Assembly: GCF_015706575.1 (NCBI RefSeq)
Contig: NW_024037074.1
Coordinates: 30,803,334-30,867,333 of the forward strand
DNA: 64,000 nucleotides
Reading direction: 5' to 3'
From: Patiria miniata
Lineage: Eukaryota > Echinodermata > Asteroidea > Valvatida > Asterinidae
Shown here piece after piece: positions 46,411-58,657 of this stretch; position 1 is the stretch's first letter, and each line of letters starts with the position of its first letter. Below the pieces are notes generated by a model. The model made no database searches and was not told the origin of the DNA. It saw only the letters and a program-made list of their open reading frames with translations. Both the position numbers and the translations under genes were made by a program.

Positions 46411-47605
46411 TTCACAATTGTATTGCTGATTACATCGAAAGAAGAAAAAAATGCATAGAAACAGACTGGAAATTCGGTTCATAGGTTGTACATAATTATC
46501 AACTTAATGACAAATTATCTTTGATTGGGTTTTGAAATAAATGCGACCTGTCATCACGAAATGAGCTTGAAGTCGGACTTGTTAAGAATTGAGATATTTA
46601 TTTGTTTGAATTCTGCAGAACAAGAGCTTTCCAATGGATGTACATGTACATGTAGTTAAAGGATGCCGAGTTCAGTAACAGAAGTACTGGCATAAGACCA
46701 CCAACTTACTGTACATGTACTTGAAGTTGAAAAATTGAGTCTTGAGGAAATGACATGTAAAAATCTGGATTGTATTTATAGTGAATGAAGAGTCAACTAA
46801 TAAAACGGGATGAAAATAGGTTCTAAAGATGTCTGAAGAAACAAACATATTGGAGAAGGGTAAAAAAGGACTTATAGATCAAGGTTCACCTGGAAACAAA
46901 ATGGCAATTTCCAACTTTCAGCTCATTTTTTTGTGACAGATCACAAATATGTGACTATGTATAGGTACGTACATGTACATCACAATAAATGCACCTGTTC
47001 ATAAACAGTAAGGCACGTTTTCAGTTCATGTTACGTCTGTTGCGTAGGGCCAAAATACGTAACAGACACGAAAAAGGTCTGAAAATGTGCATACATGTAA
47101 GGATAGCCAGCTGAATGCAGCCGAAAAGCGTAAACAGGACGGAAAATTGAATCTCCCTTATGCCAACAAGGATCAATAGATCTACATGTCCATCCCTGTC
47201 AATCTCCACAAGTAAACCTTCCGTAACACGTTTTCTCTCTTTTGCCGAGACGCTTCTAGTTTTCGCAAACCCACACAGATAATACCCCCACAAGCTTCAA
47301 TTTTCCCTCAAACCCTATTTCTCCGTGATCCACCCAACCAGGACGGTAGCGTCCTCTTCACAAATTGGTCTTTTGCGTTACCGGAGAGAGATTACCCGAA
47401 GCGAGTGGGTTAAAGTGACAACAACTTGTTGACGTCCTAGTGAGTGCCCAAGAATCCCTGCAATTATGGGGAAGAAATCCGCTGAAATCCTCTTCGGGAT
47501 GTTTTGCCATATTAGTCTGACTCAAGTTCAGGGTTTCTGTGCTGATGCAGTGGAGGATACTATTACTGTCGACACCCACCATATTGTTTCTGAAGCACAC
47601 TGTTT

Positions 47606-48117
47606 AAAGGTAGTAGCTATCCAAAAAGTAACCAACCAAATTATTGTGAAAATAAATTCTCTTGGTTTTAAGATGGTAATGACACTAACTCCCTGTGAAT
47701 TATTCTGTCTGGCATGCTGTCAGTTTAAAAAACAACAACAACAAAAGAAGGTAATTTCCAAAGATGTGTCAAGTGACACATTTTTTTGAAATCTCTGTGA
47801 ATCCGCCCCCATGCTAATTTCTAGTTGGTTTGCAATGGGGCGAATCCGTGAATGGGTGACAACCAGCTGAATGAGAATCATGTCCCGAATGCTGATTTGG
47901 GGATTGTGTTATGAGAGGGTGCAATTCAAAATACGACTCGGCAACTTTGGAATTGGAAATCGAGATCCAGAATGTTGTGAACATTTATGTTTGTTCTGTT
48001 TTCTCGAAATATGCAGCATTCACAGAGCTAAAATTAGATATTGAGCACTTTTGTAGGTTCAAATAAAAAAAAATGCACAAATTACAAATGCTCTACTCTA
48101 CCAGCACCTTTAGTCTT
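47606..48117. repeat. MITE family M1, diverged copy
   Basis: TAGCTATCCAAAAAGTAACC, ACTCCCTGTGAATTATTCTG and GCACAAATTACAAATG are retained in the family order; the ends are degraded. Confidence 0.7.
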
Positions 48118-48245
48118 TACATGTAATTGGCCCATGTAATAGATTTTGTTTAAATGCAATCTATTTAATGCACGTTTATGTCCCATTTATCTTTACGTTC
48201 AATCTTCATATAATAGTGCTGTTTTCAAGGTTGTTTTGATGCCTC

Positions 48246-48690
48246 TTGAAGGGAAAATACAACATTTGCAAACATCAGAAAAGGAAATGATCAAATTATC
48301 ACAAAATACCTTACTGAATTGTTCGGGAATGACAGTCTAAATCATCCTTTAAAATCGTGGCTCCTGGTGTGCTGACATTTTCAAGAAAACTGTATTTTTC
48401 CAACGCGGCCGACCAGCGTTGGAGAAACTGGCTTTAATCAAAAGTTGTTCGTAATTTTTCATATTTACATGTAGCTATTCTGACTTTTCTTTGCAATTGA
48501 TTACACACCTGTGAAGGGGTACAAGCCTACCAGACTGATTCTCTAAGCTTACAATTCCCCAAAGTGTATTAATTGCTCTGTGTCATCTTAAGTGGGGTCA
48601 GGGAACCAGACTACAAGAACATGATAATTTTTTTTTTGGGGGGGGGGGTTTCCGGCATCTACAAGCCCTAAACGTGAAACGATATTTTCT
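48246..48690 (+). repeat. MITE family M2 copy
   Basis: GAAGGGAAAATACAACATTT, a shortened AACGCGGCCGACCAGCGTT palindrome and TCAGGGAACCAGACTAC. Truncated right end. Confidence 0.78.
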
Positions 48691-48879
48691 ATAACATACT
48701 AATCCCCCCCCCCCCCCCATTTTGGTGGATTTTGGAGGACTTGGTCCAAAAGGCTTGGCGTGACTAGATATTGATGGAGTATGATGGACTTGGGCCTGAT
48801 TGGCCTGAAGCAGTGCTGGGGGTATCTGATTGGTTTTGCCTAGCTTCCTGTACTGCTATTGTTATAAAAGCCATGTGTA

Positions 48880-49410
48880 TTAAAGGGAAAATACAACATT
48901 TGCAAACATCGAAAAATAAAACTACCAAGTTGTTACGAAATACCCTACTAGGATGTTGGTAAATGACATGCTAAAGCATCCTGTAAAATTATGGCACCTG
49001 GTGTGAAGCCATTTTCAAGAAAATGGTATGTTTGTATACATTTCCAGCGCTGGTCGGCCGACCACCGTTGGAAAAACCTAACTATTTTTCAATTACTGCT
49101 CCAAATTTACCATTTTTTTAGTCTAAATTTTGTTTTGCTAGCTATTGGTTCCATGTTCATGAACGGGTGCAGGCCAGCTAGACTGGTTCCCTTACCTTAC
49201 AATTTTCCGGTATTTTTGATCCATTTCATCTTTAGTGTAGTCAGGGAACCAGACTACTTGAATATTTTTGTTTTTCTTGGTTTTTCCAGCATTTTCGAAC
49301 ACAAAACGTCAAACATGTCAGTGCAACAATATTTGATCTATTATACTAACCCCCAAAATAGTTCATTTCTGAAAATTACAGCAAAAGCCAATGATGTACA
49401 TTCCCTTTAA
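48880..49410 (+). repeat. MITE family M2 copy, near full length
   Basis: TTAAAGGGAAAATACAACAT to ATGTACATTCCCTTTAA, with the GCGCTGGTCGGCCGACCACC core. It lies about 190 bases from the previous M2 copy in the same orientation. A lone M4 right end (CTAGGGGGTTAGGGTTAA) sits at 49522-49540. Confidence 0.85.
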
Positions 49411-51115
49411 GTCCATGAATGTCAGTCAGTGGTGGATTCCATTATATCATGTACAGTTTTGTATTGGGCGCACAGTGGTTGATGGATTTTGATGGACTTG
49501 GTCCAGTTCCTAGTAAAAGACGCTAGGGGGTTAGGGTTAAGCTTCCGGGTAGCTGGCCCTCTGAGGCCAGCAAAAAAAACCCACATAATAAACAAAACGC
49601 AACACATGTGTTGCGTTTTGTTTGTTATTTGGGGCACAATGGATCACCCAGGGTGTTTGTTGTGTGTTTATCAACACGAGTGCTCCGCTATCAGTGTTGC
49701 TATCTGGGCAAATCACTGCCCTAAATTTTCTTGTATCAGATACATCACGACAACAGCATAAATGACAACTTCAGTCATTAGGAAACATGTCAAAGTCTAC
49801 AGAACTCATTGTGCGGGTATAGTCTATATATGGCTGTTTTTTGTCTGATGTACTTTTTAACGAAGTTTACACTGTGTACGGGCAATGTGCCAAAATCAAT
49901 AATTAAAACTAACACCACCAGAAACGGAAACACGTACAAAACAGATAGGATGTTGACATTTCGGTTCAAGCCTTCTTGATGATGAAATCGCGCTAAACCT
50001 GAAATATTTCCTGAAGTATTGCATTTACTGCATCGTTAAGAGTTTCTATTATACCGGTACATGTATTACAATAAAAAAGTAAAATTCTGGATGAGTGTTG
50101 AAATCTCAACAAAACATTGGGTCAAAAACAACAGCCTACAAACAACACCTGGCAAGTCTAATAAACGTGGCCGCAGACGTCAAGTCAGTCCATGAGATAT
50201 GTAGGACACTACCGGTACATGTACATAGTACATTGTAGGTTGGCTCTTTGACGTAGATCACTCATTGAGAAAACATCAAACAAACTGAACATTTCATCCC
50301 TCCTCCCAAAATTACAAAAATCCTTGGGCATTCAAATAAAATTCCAGAACTACATGTATGTATGTAAAAGGGTCACTAGGACCTGAAATCCCTGAAAATG
50401 TCATGTTTTGGATTGTTTACTTATCCTACCGGTGTTTCAAACATCTGGTTCAAAGGAAACCAACCTAATGTCTTACCGTTCCCGAGAAAAGACAAAAAAA
50501 CCTTGGTTGTTTGCATTGGACATGATGGAGTATGAATACGCTTTTCCTGCCGTTTTCACTTTCAGTCAATGTACACGTGTACGATACATCATACATGTAC
50601 ATGTATGTATGTACATGTACACAGCACCGTGCTCGCGAACAGCGCGCGGTGACCAACGCACAAGACATACAAAATATGGATTCTTACACATCCGCAAAAG
50701 GTGAATCACTTTACGGATGAAATCACAACTAGCATCAAAACAGCTCAAATTTTTGGGGTTGCAGAAGTGGACCCCGAAATTCGTTCACGCACGCATACAT
50801 GCAAGACAGGTATAACACAAATTTGAAAGGATAGTTGTTTGGATGTTTATATCCTACTTTTAAATGTTCTTTCAGATTAACATCATTTCGTTCAAAGCGC
50901 GTTTTGTAGCCCAATTGGACTGTTCCAGGACCCAGTGTCCCTTTAACTGTTGAAAACAGTCACTTGATTGGTTTTGACTGCAAGGACAACTTGGCACAGC
51001 ATGTACATTGTACATTGTATGTTTGCATAGCAGGGTTAAATAATTGCATGCATGCGCAGGTTACTTCTCTGTTGCATAATTGTGAGGAAAAGGTGGCTGT
51101 AGGGGGAGAAGGGAA

Positions 51116-51417
51116 GCCATCACTTTCCATCAAGTTGCCTGTGTATTATCAGTATCTTACCGGTAGTTGCTTTGCTGCAACCACCAGTTGACTTCTCTGC
51201 AACGTAGTAAAGCGCCATCACTTTCCATGAAGTTGCCTGTGTATTATCAGTATCTTACCGGTAGTTGATTTGCTGCAACCACCACTTGACTTCTCTGCAA
51301 CGTAGTAAAGAGCCATCACTTTCCATGAAGTTGCCTGTGTATTATCAGTATCATACCGGTACCGTAGTTGCTTTGCTGCAACCACCACTTGACTTCTCTG
51401 CAACGTAGTAAAGTGCC
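51116..51417. repeat. 98-bp tandem triplication next to the receptor L1 exon
   Basis: Units start GCCATCACTTTCCATSAAGT at 51116, 51214 and 51312 and end ACTTCTCTGCAACGTAGTAAA. They differ by a few bases. The array stops about 45 bases before the exon 2 acceptor and places repeated pyrimidine-rich CAACCACCACTTGACTTCTC segments in the branch-point region. Confidence 0.92.
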
Positions 51418-51462
51418 GGGAACTCTGTTTTAAGTAAAAGTTGTCTTGTTTTTCCTCGATAG

Positions 51463-51999
51463 TTTGTGGGAGCTTGGACATCCGAAACAGAGTGGAAAAG
51501 TTCAAGGAACTCGAGAACTGTACCATCATCGAAGGGGACCTGCACATTCTTCTTATAGACCAAGTATCTCAGGGGGACTATGACCACCTTTCCTTTCCCA
51601 AACTCCGCGAGATCACGGGATTCTTCGTGCTTTACCGCGTCTCGCAGCTCCTGACGCTCCGTTACATGTTCCCCAATCTCGCCGTCATCCGCGGCGACAC
51701 GCTTTTCTACAACTACGCCTTGGTCATCTACGAAATGCTCGAGATGCAAGAGATCGGCCTGAACGGTCTGGTAACCATCCTGCGGGGCTCCATCCGCCTT
51801 GAAAAGAACCCCAACCTGTGCTACATGGACACCATAGACTGGTCCCTCATCCTGAAGGAAGGCACGGAGAATAACTTCATCGCTGATAACAAGGACCAAG
51901 GAGGGTGCCTTAATTTCTGCCCCAAGACGGGCTGCCGGACACCGACGGCGCTGGGCACCGTGCGGGAACTCTGCTGGTCAGGCGACCACTGCCAAAAAG
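51463..51999 (+). CDS. Insulin/IGF-1-type receptor, exon 2 (L1 ligand-binding domain)
   Basis: Acceptor TTTTTCCTCGATAG at 51462 and donor AAG|GTAAGA at 52000, 537 bases, phase 1 on both sides, comparable to the 552-base exon 2 of vertebrate INSR (from memory). The 179 codons cover the whole L1 domain and the start of the Cys-rich region: CGSLDIRN, LENCTIIEGDLHILL, LSFPKLREITGF, MFPNLAVIRGDTLFYNYALV, GSIRLEKNPNLCYMDTIDW, then CWSGDHCQK. The two Cys of the first disulfide and the conserved N-glycosylation site NCT in LENCT are present. In human receptors L1 contributes to the primary insulin or IGF contact. Whether the ligand is insulin-like, IGF-like or relaxin-unrelated cannot be told. Later exons (Cys-rich, L2, FnIII, kinase) were not found to 64000. 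Confidence 0.96.
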
Positions 52000-52630
52000 G
52001 TAAGACGCTCATTCAACGTTATTTGACAACTTACGAGGCTACGGCGTACAATCACACATGCCCCTATGGAAGTGGTTGAAGCCGCTTCGTATAGACTTGT
52101 GTGTGTTTAATATACTGCTGGCTTTAGCCAAGGGATTTTAGTGTTGCTTTCACAGGCTTTTAAAAACCAGTCCGGAAGCATGCTGCAGAGATATTGCATC
52201 TGTTTATTTTGTAGCCTGGAGTGGCATGAATCTATGCAATGGATTCCGTGCACAAGTATATTACTGTTAATAATTACGCTTTCTTGTAAGCAGATAACGA
52301 AATAAATTTAGCAAATTTGCAGAATGAGGCAGTGTGAAAGCGAATGCAAAAATGAATTTGTGATGTTACGACGAATTTGCAACAGTTAAACATATTTCAA
52401 CTCTGGCGAATTTCGCAGCAAGTGGGACATGTCAAATTCGCTTCGCATGCCCATTAGCGTGGAGTATGAACTAGCCTTTACGTTCTTTGTTTACATTACC
52501 TACCGGTATCAATGCAAGCCGACACTGTACACTCACGTACATGTACAGCGTGCGTGGATTTGTCTACAGGATTCGCTGTGAATTTCATTTGAAACGCGTC
52601 CTTGTGAAAACGTGTGCTTGTTTATTTGAT
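52000..52630. other. Start of receptor intron 2
   Basis: No exon or repeat recognised. An AT-rich stretch with a GAATTTGC/GCAAATTC-rich part at 52310-52445. Confidence 0.4.
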
Positions 52631-53160
52631 ATGCAGGGTGAGTCAAACAAAACGAAACCCAAATGTTGGGACCATTGTTTTAGTGAAGTTCTGCATGTAG
52701 CACTTTGAAAATCTAGGTTATAAAAGCCCTATTCATAAGCTTTCTTTTAGTACAAGAATCATTCAAATCACTCATGTACTTTTCAAGTTACATGTACGGA
52801 ATTTTAAACACAACCACCGTTGTACATGTAAAGATTCTGTCCACAGATCACAAAAAAGTTCAGTGTTCTTTTGGCAAAACAAAAACCAATCACATAGGGA
52901 TGTGTGTGAATTGTTTTCGTATTGCTGAAAGAACGCACACCTTTTTTGTGATCCGTGGATAGAACTTTAAAACGGTGGTTGTGTTTAAAATTCCGTAACT
53001 TGAAAAGTATGTGAGTGATTTGAATGATTCTTGTACCAAAAGAAAGCTTTTGAATTTGGCTTTCATACCCTAGATTTTGAAAAATGCTACATGTACATGT
53101 AGAACTTCAATAAAACAATAGTCCTGACATTTGGGTTTCGTTTTTTGGACTCACCCTGTA
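52631..53160. repeat. Mariner-like foldback MITE family M3, copy 2
   Basis: Ends GCAGGGTGAGTCAAACAAAA and TTTTTTGGACTCACCCTGTA. The body matches 43764-44276 closely (GATCACAAAAAAG, TTCCGTAACTTGAAAAGTA) and is palindromic. Confidence 0.85.
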
Positions 53161-54045
53161 TATTATTCAAATAAAAACATTTGTAAATAGTGTTGGTGAG
53201 TGGTGAATATTTCAACTCTAGTACTTGTGAAGAAATTACTTGCCAGTAGTGGCGTACTCGTGAAACGCTCCCAGCGGTACATATTTGTGGAGGTCAGAAC
53301 ATCAGTCATGTATACTGGTAAACAACGTACATCAAGGTACATGGCAGCGACGGCAAATAGATTTGCTCTGACTAGACCAAATTAATTGGACATGCAACGC
53401 AACTGCTGAAAATGACAGTACTGACGCAACAGATGCAAATTAGGCAGGGTTGCACAACACGGGCAATTGGGGTGTTGCCCCAATCATTGACTTTAATCAT
53501 TGACAATCAGTGGATTGGCAGCGCCAAACAGCATTGACTCCTTGCGCGTGTCGCTTGCTGTAAACAGGCGTATTAAAATGCCTGCCAGAATCCAAATACG
53601 GTACGAGTGCTTGTTACTGAACCAACGAAAGAAAGTGAAAACTCAAATGGATTTAAGGGTGCGAGGGAATTGTGTGGTATCATCGGGACTGAAATCGTTG
53701 TACGCTATGAAAACTTACAACTAAGTTGTCATTCATCATGTTCATGTAGGATTTCCTCAGTATAGTTACAATGTATGTATGCACACGTATGCATGCTGTA
53801 TGTTTGAGTGATTGATATTGCTGTAACGGCACAATTCTCTTGGCACAAACAGTTGAAAAAAACATGTTTATTGAAGCATTTTAATATGTTTACTTTGTTT
53901 ACAAGTACAGTATATTGAAGATTGCAAAGAGGTAATCTTTTAATGGTACGGTTAGCAACTTGATATGCATGTACCCGGTACCGGTACATGTACCGTAAAT
54001 TCTGTAAATAACAATGACGTGGTTAAAACATAGATATTGACTAAC

Positions 54046-55174
54046 ACCGCGTTCCCACTTGAATTGGAAAAAGGTGGATCAAGATCCAGCATTTTGGTGT
54101 GATCGTTATCTTACCGCAACGAAACCGCAAGTCGCGTTCCCACTTATGCTTGATCCACCTTTTCGTACGGAAATGTTGGGTCCGAAAGGTCACTGAGTTC
54201 GGAATTACGCGCGCTCTGTGGGAGTGCCATTGTTGCATGATTGTATGCTTGGCCAGGATGGGTCAGTTTTCAAACAGCACTATCAGAATTCACCGACAAA
54301 AATTACGCGAATTTACCAACATAAATCACGGATCCGTAGAGGATCCGTGCGTGCATAAATTAACAGGTGAAATCCAACAGAGCCGCTCATTGTGTGACAT
54401 CACGGCAGAAACCAATGCATCGATAAGGGATTCCCTGGATCTGAAGCTTCTCATTGGTTAGAAACGGTCACATGATGTACTACGACATCATTTTCCAATT
54501 TTCTATAATCAATACTTCAGATTTGTCACCTCCGTACGACCCTGTTATTGGCACTATTCTCATCGCATACTCGTAAGCTTTTCCATGATTCTGTGCCAAA
54601 GTGAAGTCTTTTGGTGAGTGCGGACCTCAGAGTCATTTATGGATGGAAAAAAAGTAAAATTTCAGGAATGAAAAAGGTTTAGTAATGGACGAACACGCAA
54701 CAAAAATAAGGCCTATATAGTGTAGTTTTAGGTTACCACGTGCGCTTTTGCATGCGTGGTACTAGCCCGTAGTTCAGCGGTTGTTTATTGTGCATGTTGT
54801 ATACGCTGGAAATGTTCACATGAGCTACACGCCTGAAAACGTGTTTCTTCGTTCATGAGACCGCAACATTTTCGCGCCACTCGTGCACCGGGCGGATGTT
54901 AACAGGTCAAATTGCCGGATCAGATCCACCTTTTGCGTTCCCATCTGATCGTGATCCGGCAATTGCCGGATCTGATCCACCAATTGGGGGATCTGTATCC
55001 TGGTCCAGAGGTGGATCAGAAAAGGTGGATCTGATCCTGATCCACCTTCTAACGGTTAGCGTTCCCACTACACACAATTGCCGGATCTGATCCACCAATT
55101 GGGGGATCTGATCCGGCAATTTGGCAAAAGGTGGATCAGATCCCCCAATTGGTGGATCAAGTGGGAACGGGGTC
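54046..55174. repeat. DNA transposon-like repeat with GTTCCCACTTGA ends
   Basis: Left ACCGCGTTCCCACTTGAATT and right GGATCAAGTGGGAACGGGGT are inverted. Several further GCGTTCCCAC...GATCCACC modules at 54132, 54935 and 55058, and AATTGCCGGATCTGATCC pairs, give a nested, multiply palindromic right half. No transposase ORF was recognised. Confidence 0.7.
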
Positions 55175-55641
55175 TAAGGTTGCAGGCATGTACAATGTAA
55201 CGGTAGGCCCAAAATTGCCTACGCCGGCCAAATCTCGATTTGCATGCCCTCAATTTTGCTGCTTTTAGAGCATTTGATGGGCCATGAACTTGAGGGTTTG
55301 TAAAAAAAAAGAAGCCGTGCACAGGACTGCGAGCTTGTACTTCTATAAAATTTGGATGAAATTGAGCCCTAAAAGTGCTCTATTTTGCAATGGAGCGCAG
55401 GCATCATTTTTTTCAAAATGGCGATGGGCTTTAGGACTACTTTTAGGGGTGATCATCTTTGGATGGAAATTGCTCCCGAAAGTCATCGGATTAACCCCAA
55501 AATATTTAACAGAAAATGAAAGATGATGAAATTATACAATTTACTTAAATAGTTTTGTTGTGTGTCTCAAATACCTGGGAGACCTGTTAGTTCTTTTCCT
55601 GATTTTTGGAAGTGGAGGATTCAGGAGTCTATTTGCATACT

Positions 55642-55901
55642 GGGCCCAATTTCATAGCACTGCTTAACAGTAAGCAGAAAAGTTGTGCTTATTATAACAG
55701 AAAATCATGCTGCTGCTTAAGCACTATTTCATGCTAACGGTTGCGCGCGCATGGAGATTTCTATTGTTACGTCACTGATTTAGGCAAAGTTTTCTTCTGG
55801 GGTTAAGCGTGCTTTTGCTGTGCTTACTGCTTAACGGTCCAATAGATGGAGGCTCGGTAGGCACAAAGTCGGCTGTTAAGCAGTGCTATGAAATTGGGCC
55901 C
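55642..55901. repeat. MITE with 27-bp inverted ends
   Basis: Ends begin GGGCCCAATTTCATAGCACT and are perfect inverted repeats over 27 bases; the element is 260 bases long. Inner TTAAGCA/TGCTTAA motifs recur. Confidence 0.88.
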
Positions 55902-56337
55902 TGGTCTGCAACCCTATTAAAATGCGGCTTGCAAGAAATGATCCATGCCTTCTTTATGCGTGTACCGGTAGCTACTTTTAATTAAGACTTAATAAAGCGT
56001 TTGACGTGACTCACACTTACATGTATCAGTGTGTGTGCTCATACATGATGGCCTGGAAAATTGACTTAGACATTTCATCGCTGTTTTTTCGTGTAGTTGA
56101 AGAATCCCCAAATGCTCACCACACTACAGTCCTCAGATTGTGTCTTTGCTTGTCACAAATTATCATGATTTTGTGAATAAAAGATCCGGGTACATTCATA
56201 ATGCCCATAGTCTTAACCTATTTTTTTCCTGTTTTTGGCATCTGCAACCCTCACGACCGGCTTTTACTTGGGTCACTTTTGTGCCTCTCTCTATCCACTT
56301 CAAGATTAATAACATTTGAAAGTTGAAGAAAGAAATT

Positions 56338-56413
56338 GACTGGAGCGGGGTTTGAACCTGCAACCTCTTGGTCAATTCTGTTGATTGTGCTCTACCAACT
56401 GAGCTATCCAGCC
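56338..56413 (-). pseudogene. tRNA-like sequence, probably a tRNA pseudogene or SINE head
   Basis: Reads GGCTGGATAGCTCAGTTGGT...GGTTCAAACCCCGCTCCAGTC. A box (TAGCTCAGTTGGTAGAGC) and B box (GGTTCAAACC) are excellent and the 7-base acceptor stem pairs with one G-T. The anticodon arm pairs poorly, position 33 is A not T, and the T stem has a mismatch. A functional tRNA is unlikely. The following 130 bases may be a SINE body. Confidence 0.75.
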
Positions 56414-56469
56414 TTATGTTGGCGGTTCCCCTCTTTGTCAATGATTATTTTCATTAAAGTATTGGTCAT

Positions 56470-56720
56470 TAGTGAAATCAAGGATGCCTCAAAAGCGCCC
56501 TAGGCACTGTAGCTCGCAAGCCTGAAGAAACCTGTAGAGAGAAGACAATGAGAAGAGTTTTAGTGTGGGTGGAAAACCCTAGAAGAATATTCTGGGGAAA
56601 CCCAGGGAATCAGGTGGGGACTGAAAAACCCAGTCCACAATGTGGACCAGGACAGGAATTGAACCCAGGCTGCAGCGGTGGAAGGCGAGGACAGTAAACA
56701 CTGCACCAACCTGACTCCCC
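56470..56720 (-). repeat. tRNA-derived SINE family S1, copy 1
   Basis: A-box-like GGTTGGTGCAGTGTTTACTG, B-box GGGTTCAATTCC, then CTGGGTTTCCCCAGAATATT and a tail AGTGCCTAGGGCGCTTTTGAG. Same family as 56819-57042 and 62401-62655. Confidence 0.85.
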
Positions 56721-56818
56721 AGTGTTTTTGTTCAAGGGCGCTAGTCCTTTGGGGTACATTTAAAAACACCCAAAAACTGAAAGATTATTTAGATACACTT
56801 TTTATGGTCACATAAAAT

Positions 56819-57042
56819 TGGATTGGGTTTTCAGTCCCTACCTGATTTCGTGGGTTTTCCTCAGAATGTTCATCTGGGCTTTTCCTCCCACCTCTAAAAC
56901 TGTCTTTTCATTTCATTGTCTTTTCAATGGTTTCTTCAGGCTTTCGGGTTACTGTGCCTAGGGCACTTTTGAGGGATCCTTGGTTTCATTACCAGAAATA
57001 AATAAAATAAAAATAAATAAAACAAAAATAAATAATTAAAAC
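56819..57042 (+). repeat. SINE family S1, 5'-truncated copy 2
   Basis: GGATTGGGTTTTCAGTCCCT through CTAGGGCACTTTTGAGG, ending in an AAATAAATAAAAT-rich tail. It is in opposite orientation to copy 1, 100 bases away. Confidence 0.85.
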
Positions 57043-57116
57043 CTTTTTTGAAACAATTATCCCATCACTATATGCTAGCAGATTTTTTCTTTGATTTCTC
57101 TTTCCAAAATAAATGC

Positions 57117-57490
57117 AGGGTTCGACTTTAGCGGTAGCCCGCTGGCCAAATGATAGTCAAAACAGCGGCGGGCTAGTCAAACTATTCCTTGAGTAGCCCG
57201 GCTGGCGAGTCAAATATTATTGGGCTACGGCAAAGATGAAAGGACAGGAAAAAATAAATAATTAAATTCAGAAAGCAAACCTGTTACCAATTAATGTCTA
57301 ATTTTATTCACTGTAAATTATTTGATCTGTTTATTAAAAACATTGACAAGATTGGCTCAGGAAACACGTTTTACATGCTCCTTGTTGTTTACGAGACACT
57401 CTATAAAAGAAAAACATGTGGACTAGTGAAAATGCCTGTCTGTTTCAGCAGCCCAGCTGGTTAGTGAACAAAAAGTTAAGGTCGAACCCT
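57117..57490. repeat. MITE with AGGGTTCGAC ends
   Basis: AGGGTTCGAC (57117) and GTCGAACCCT (57481-57490). Inside are GTAGCCCGCTGGCCAAAT and AGCCCGGCTGGCGAGTCAAA direct repeats. Confidence 0.7.
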
Positions 57491-58657
57491 ATAAATTACA
57501 TGTTTGTGTTATTGCTAGGAAAATGCAAAATAAATCTAAATTTAGTTTTCTGGCCGAAACTCTTAAGTAGCATGGCGGGACGGAGCAGCTTTAAGCAGTA
57601 TGACAGGTGATGTTGCGAGGAATCAACAACACTGCGCAGTGTACACCTACATCATGTACCCGTTAGGTGGTTGCATTAGTATTGTTTTTTGATTTTGGCT
57701 ATTGATTAACAAGCGGCCGCAGGCTGTTTTGTTGTTGTTGCACCGAGCCCATTAGCTCCTCTCCTGCCTGCCCTATCTGATTAGAGAGTCTTACTATGAA
57801 CGACAGACTGATTGATGCCGCGCGGCACGAATCCCATCCGCGGCTTCTTTGCAACCAATTTATCAAACCGGCCGATCCAATCAGGTTAGGTTGTGATGGA
57901 AAGAAGGGGGGGGGGGATGGTCTGGTGACCCCCCCCCACCCCCCACCCCCCGCAACGGAGATGTTTTTCCCGAGAAACAGGCAGTGTTTACCACCTCCGT
58001 ATGCACACTCCCCGTGGGCATTCCCTTCCCCGGTTCCCTCCTACATATACCTTTGCGATGGATTTAATCATATTTATCAGAGGGTTGGAAAATGCTAAGA
58101 AATGAAGGACGAGCGATGACGGTACCTGGTAGGGTGGGAAGCGCTGGATGTCGATTGTTGTGAAAGCAACAGGATGTTTTCAGAAGAATTCATGAATATT
58201 CAACGATCCTCTGGGGGGCTGTTGACTGTTTTGTCCCTTTCTATTTTACCGGTATGAATTGGAATAAGTGTGTATGTGAAGGTGGTTTTTTTTTTTCACA
58301 AAACTTGTACATAGTACAGTAATACCGGCACCGGTAGGTTATATTTTTGTTAGCGAATGGGGGTGCAGTTACTAGGGGTGAGCATTGGAACCGGGTGCCC
58401 GAGTACCAGACCGCCTGTGTCAGGAACCGGTTCCAGATTGTGGGATCGGGTACCCGTAACCAACTTTACAAATTACTTGAAATTACTTCTCAGACAATGA
58501 AAAAAAAAAGGTTTTGAATGCCATTTGTGGTGAATTTTCAAAATGAAAACCAGGCTACATGGAAAACCAAAGCAGATTTCACATTACATGCATGCGCATT
58601 TCAATTAGAAAGTCTTCAAATAGACATTTACGTCATTATGAGTGGTTACACTTTTAA
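57491..58657. other. Non-coding stretch of receptor intron 2
   Basis: G and C runs near 57905-57950, a GGTACCC/CCGGTTCC-rich partial palindrome at 58385-58460. No gene seen. Confidence 0.4.

Larger units (their letters stand above)
30541..51462 (+). other. Receptor intron 1 (20.9 kb)
   Basis: Bounded by GTAAGT at 30541 and TCGATAG at 51462. It is packed with MITEs and foldbacks, listed separately. Stretches without listed elements (about 31830-32890, 34200-36630, 38545-39655, 42990-43760, 46411-47605 and 49411-51115) contain only short ORFs, microsatellite-like ACATGTAC runs and poly-T/poly-C tracts. No additional receptor exon was recognised, although a small alternative first exon could escape notice. 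Confidence 0.8.

Noticed and set aside
47466-47789. 107-codon ORF beginning MGKKSAEILFGMFC
   Set aside because: It runs into an M1 MITE copy, has no splice sites or domain, and ends in repeat-derived residues.
56338-56413. Functional tRNA gene
   Set aside because: Good A and B boxes and acceptor stem, but the anticodon stem does not pair properly and position 33 is not T.
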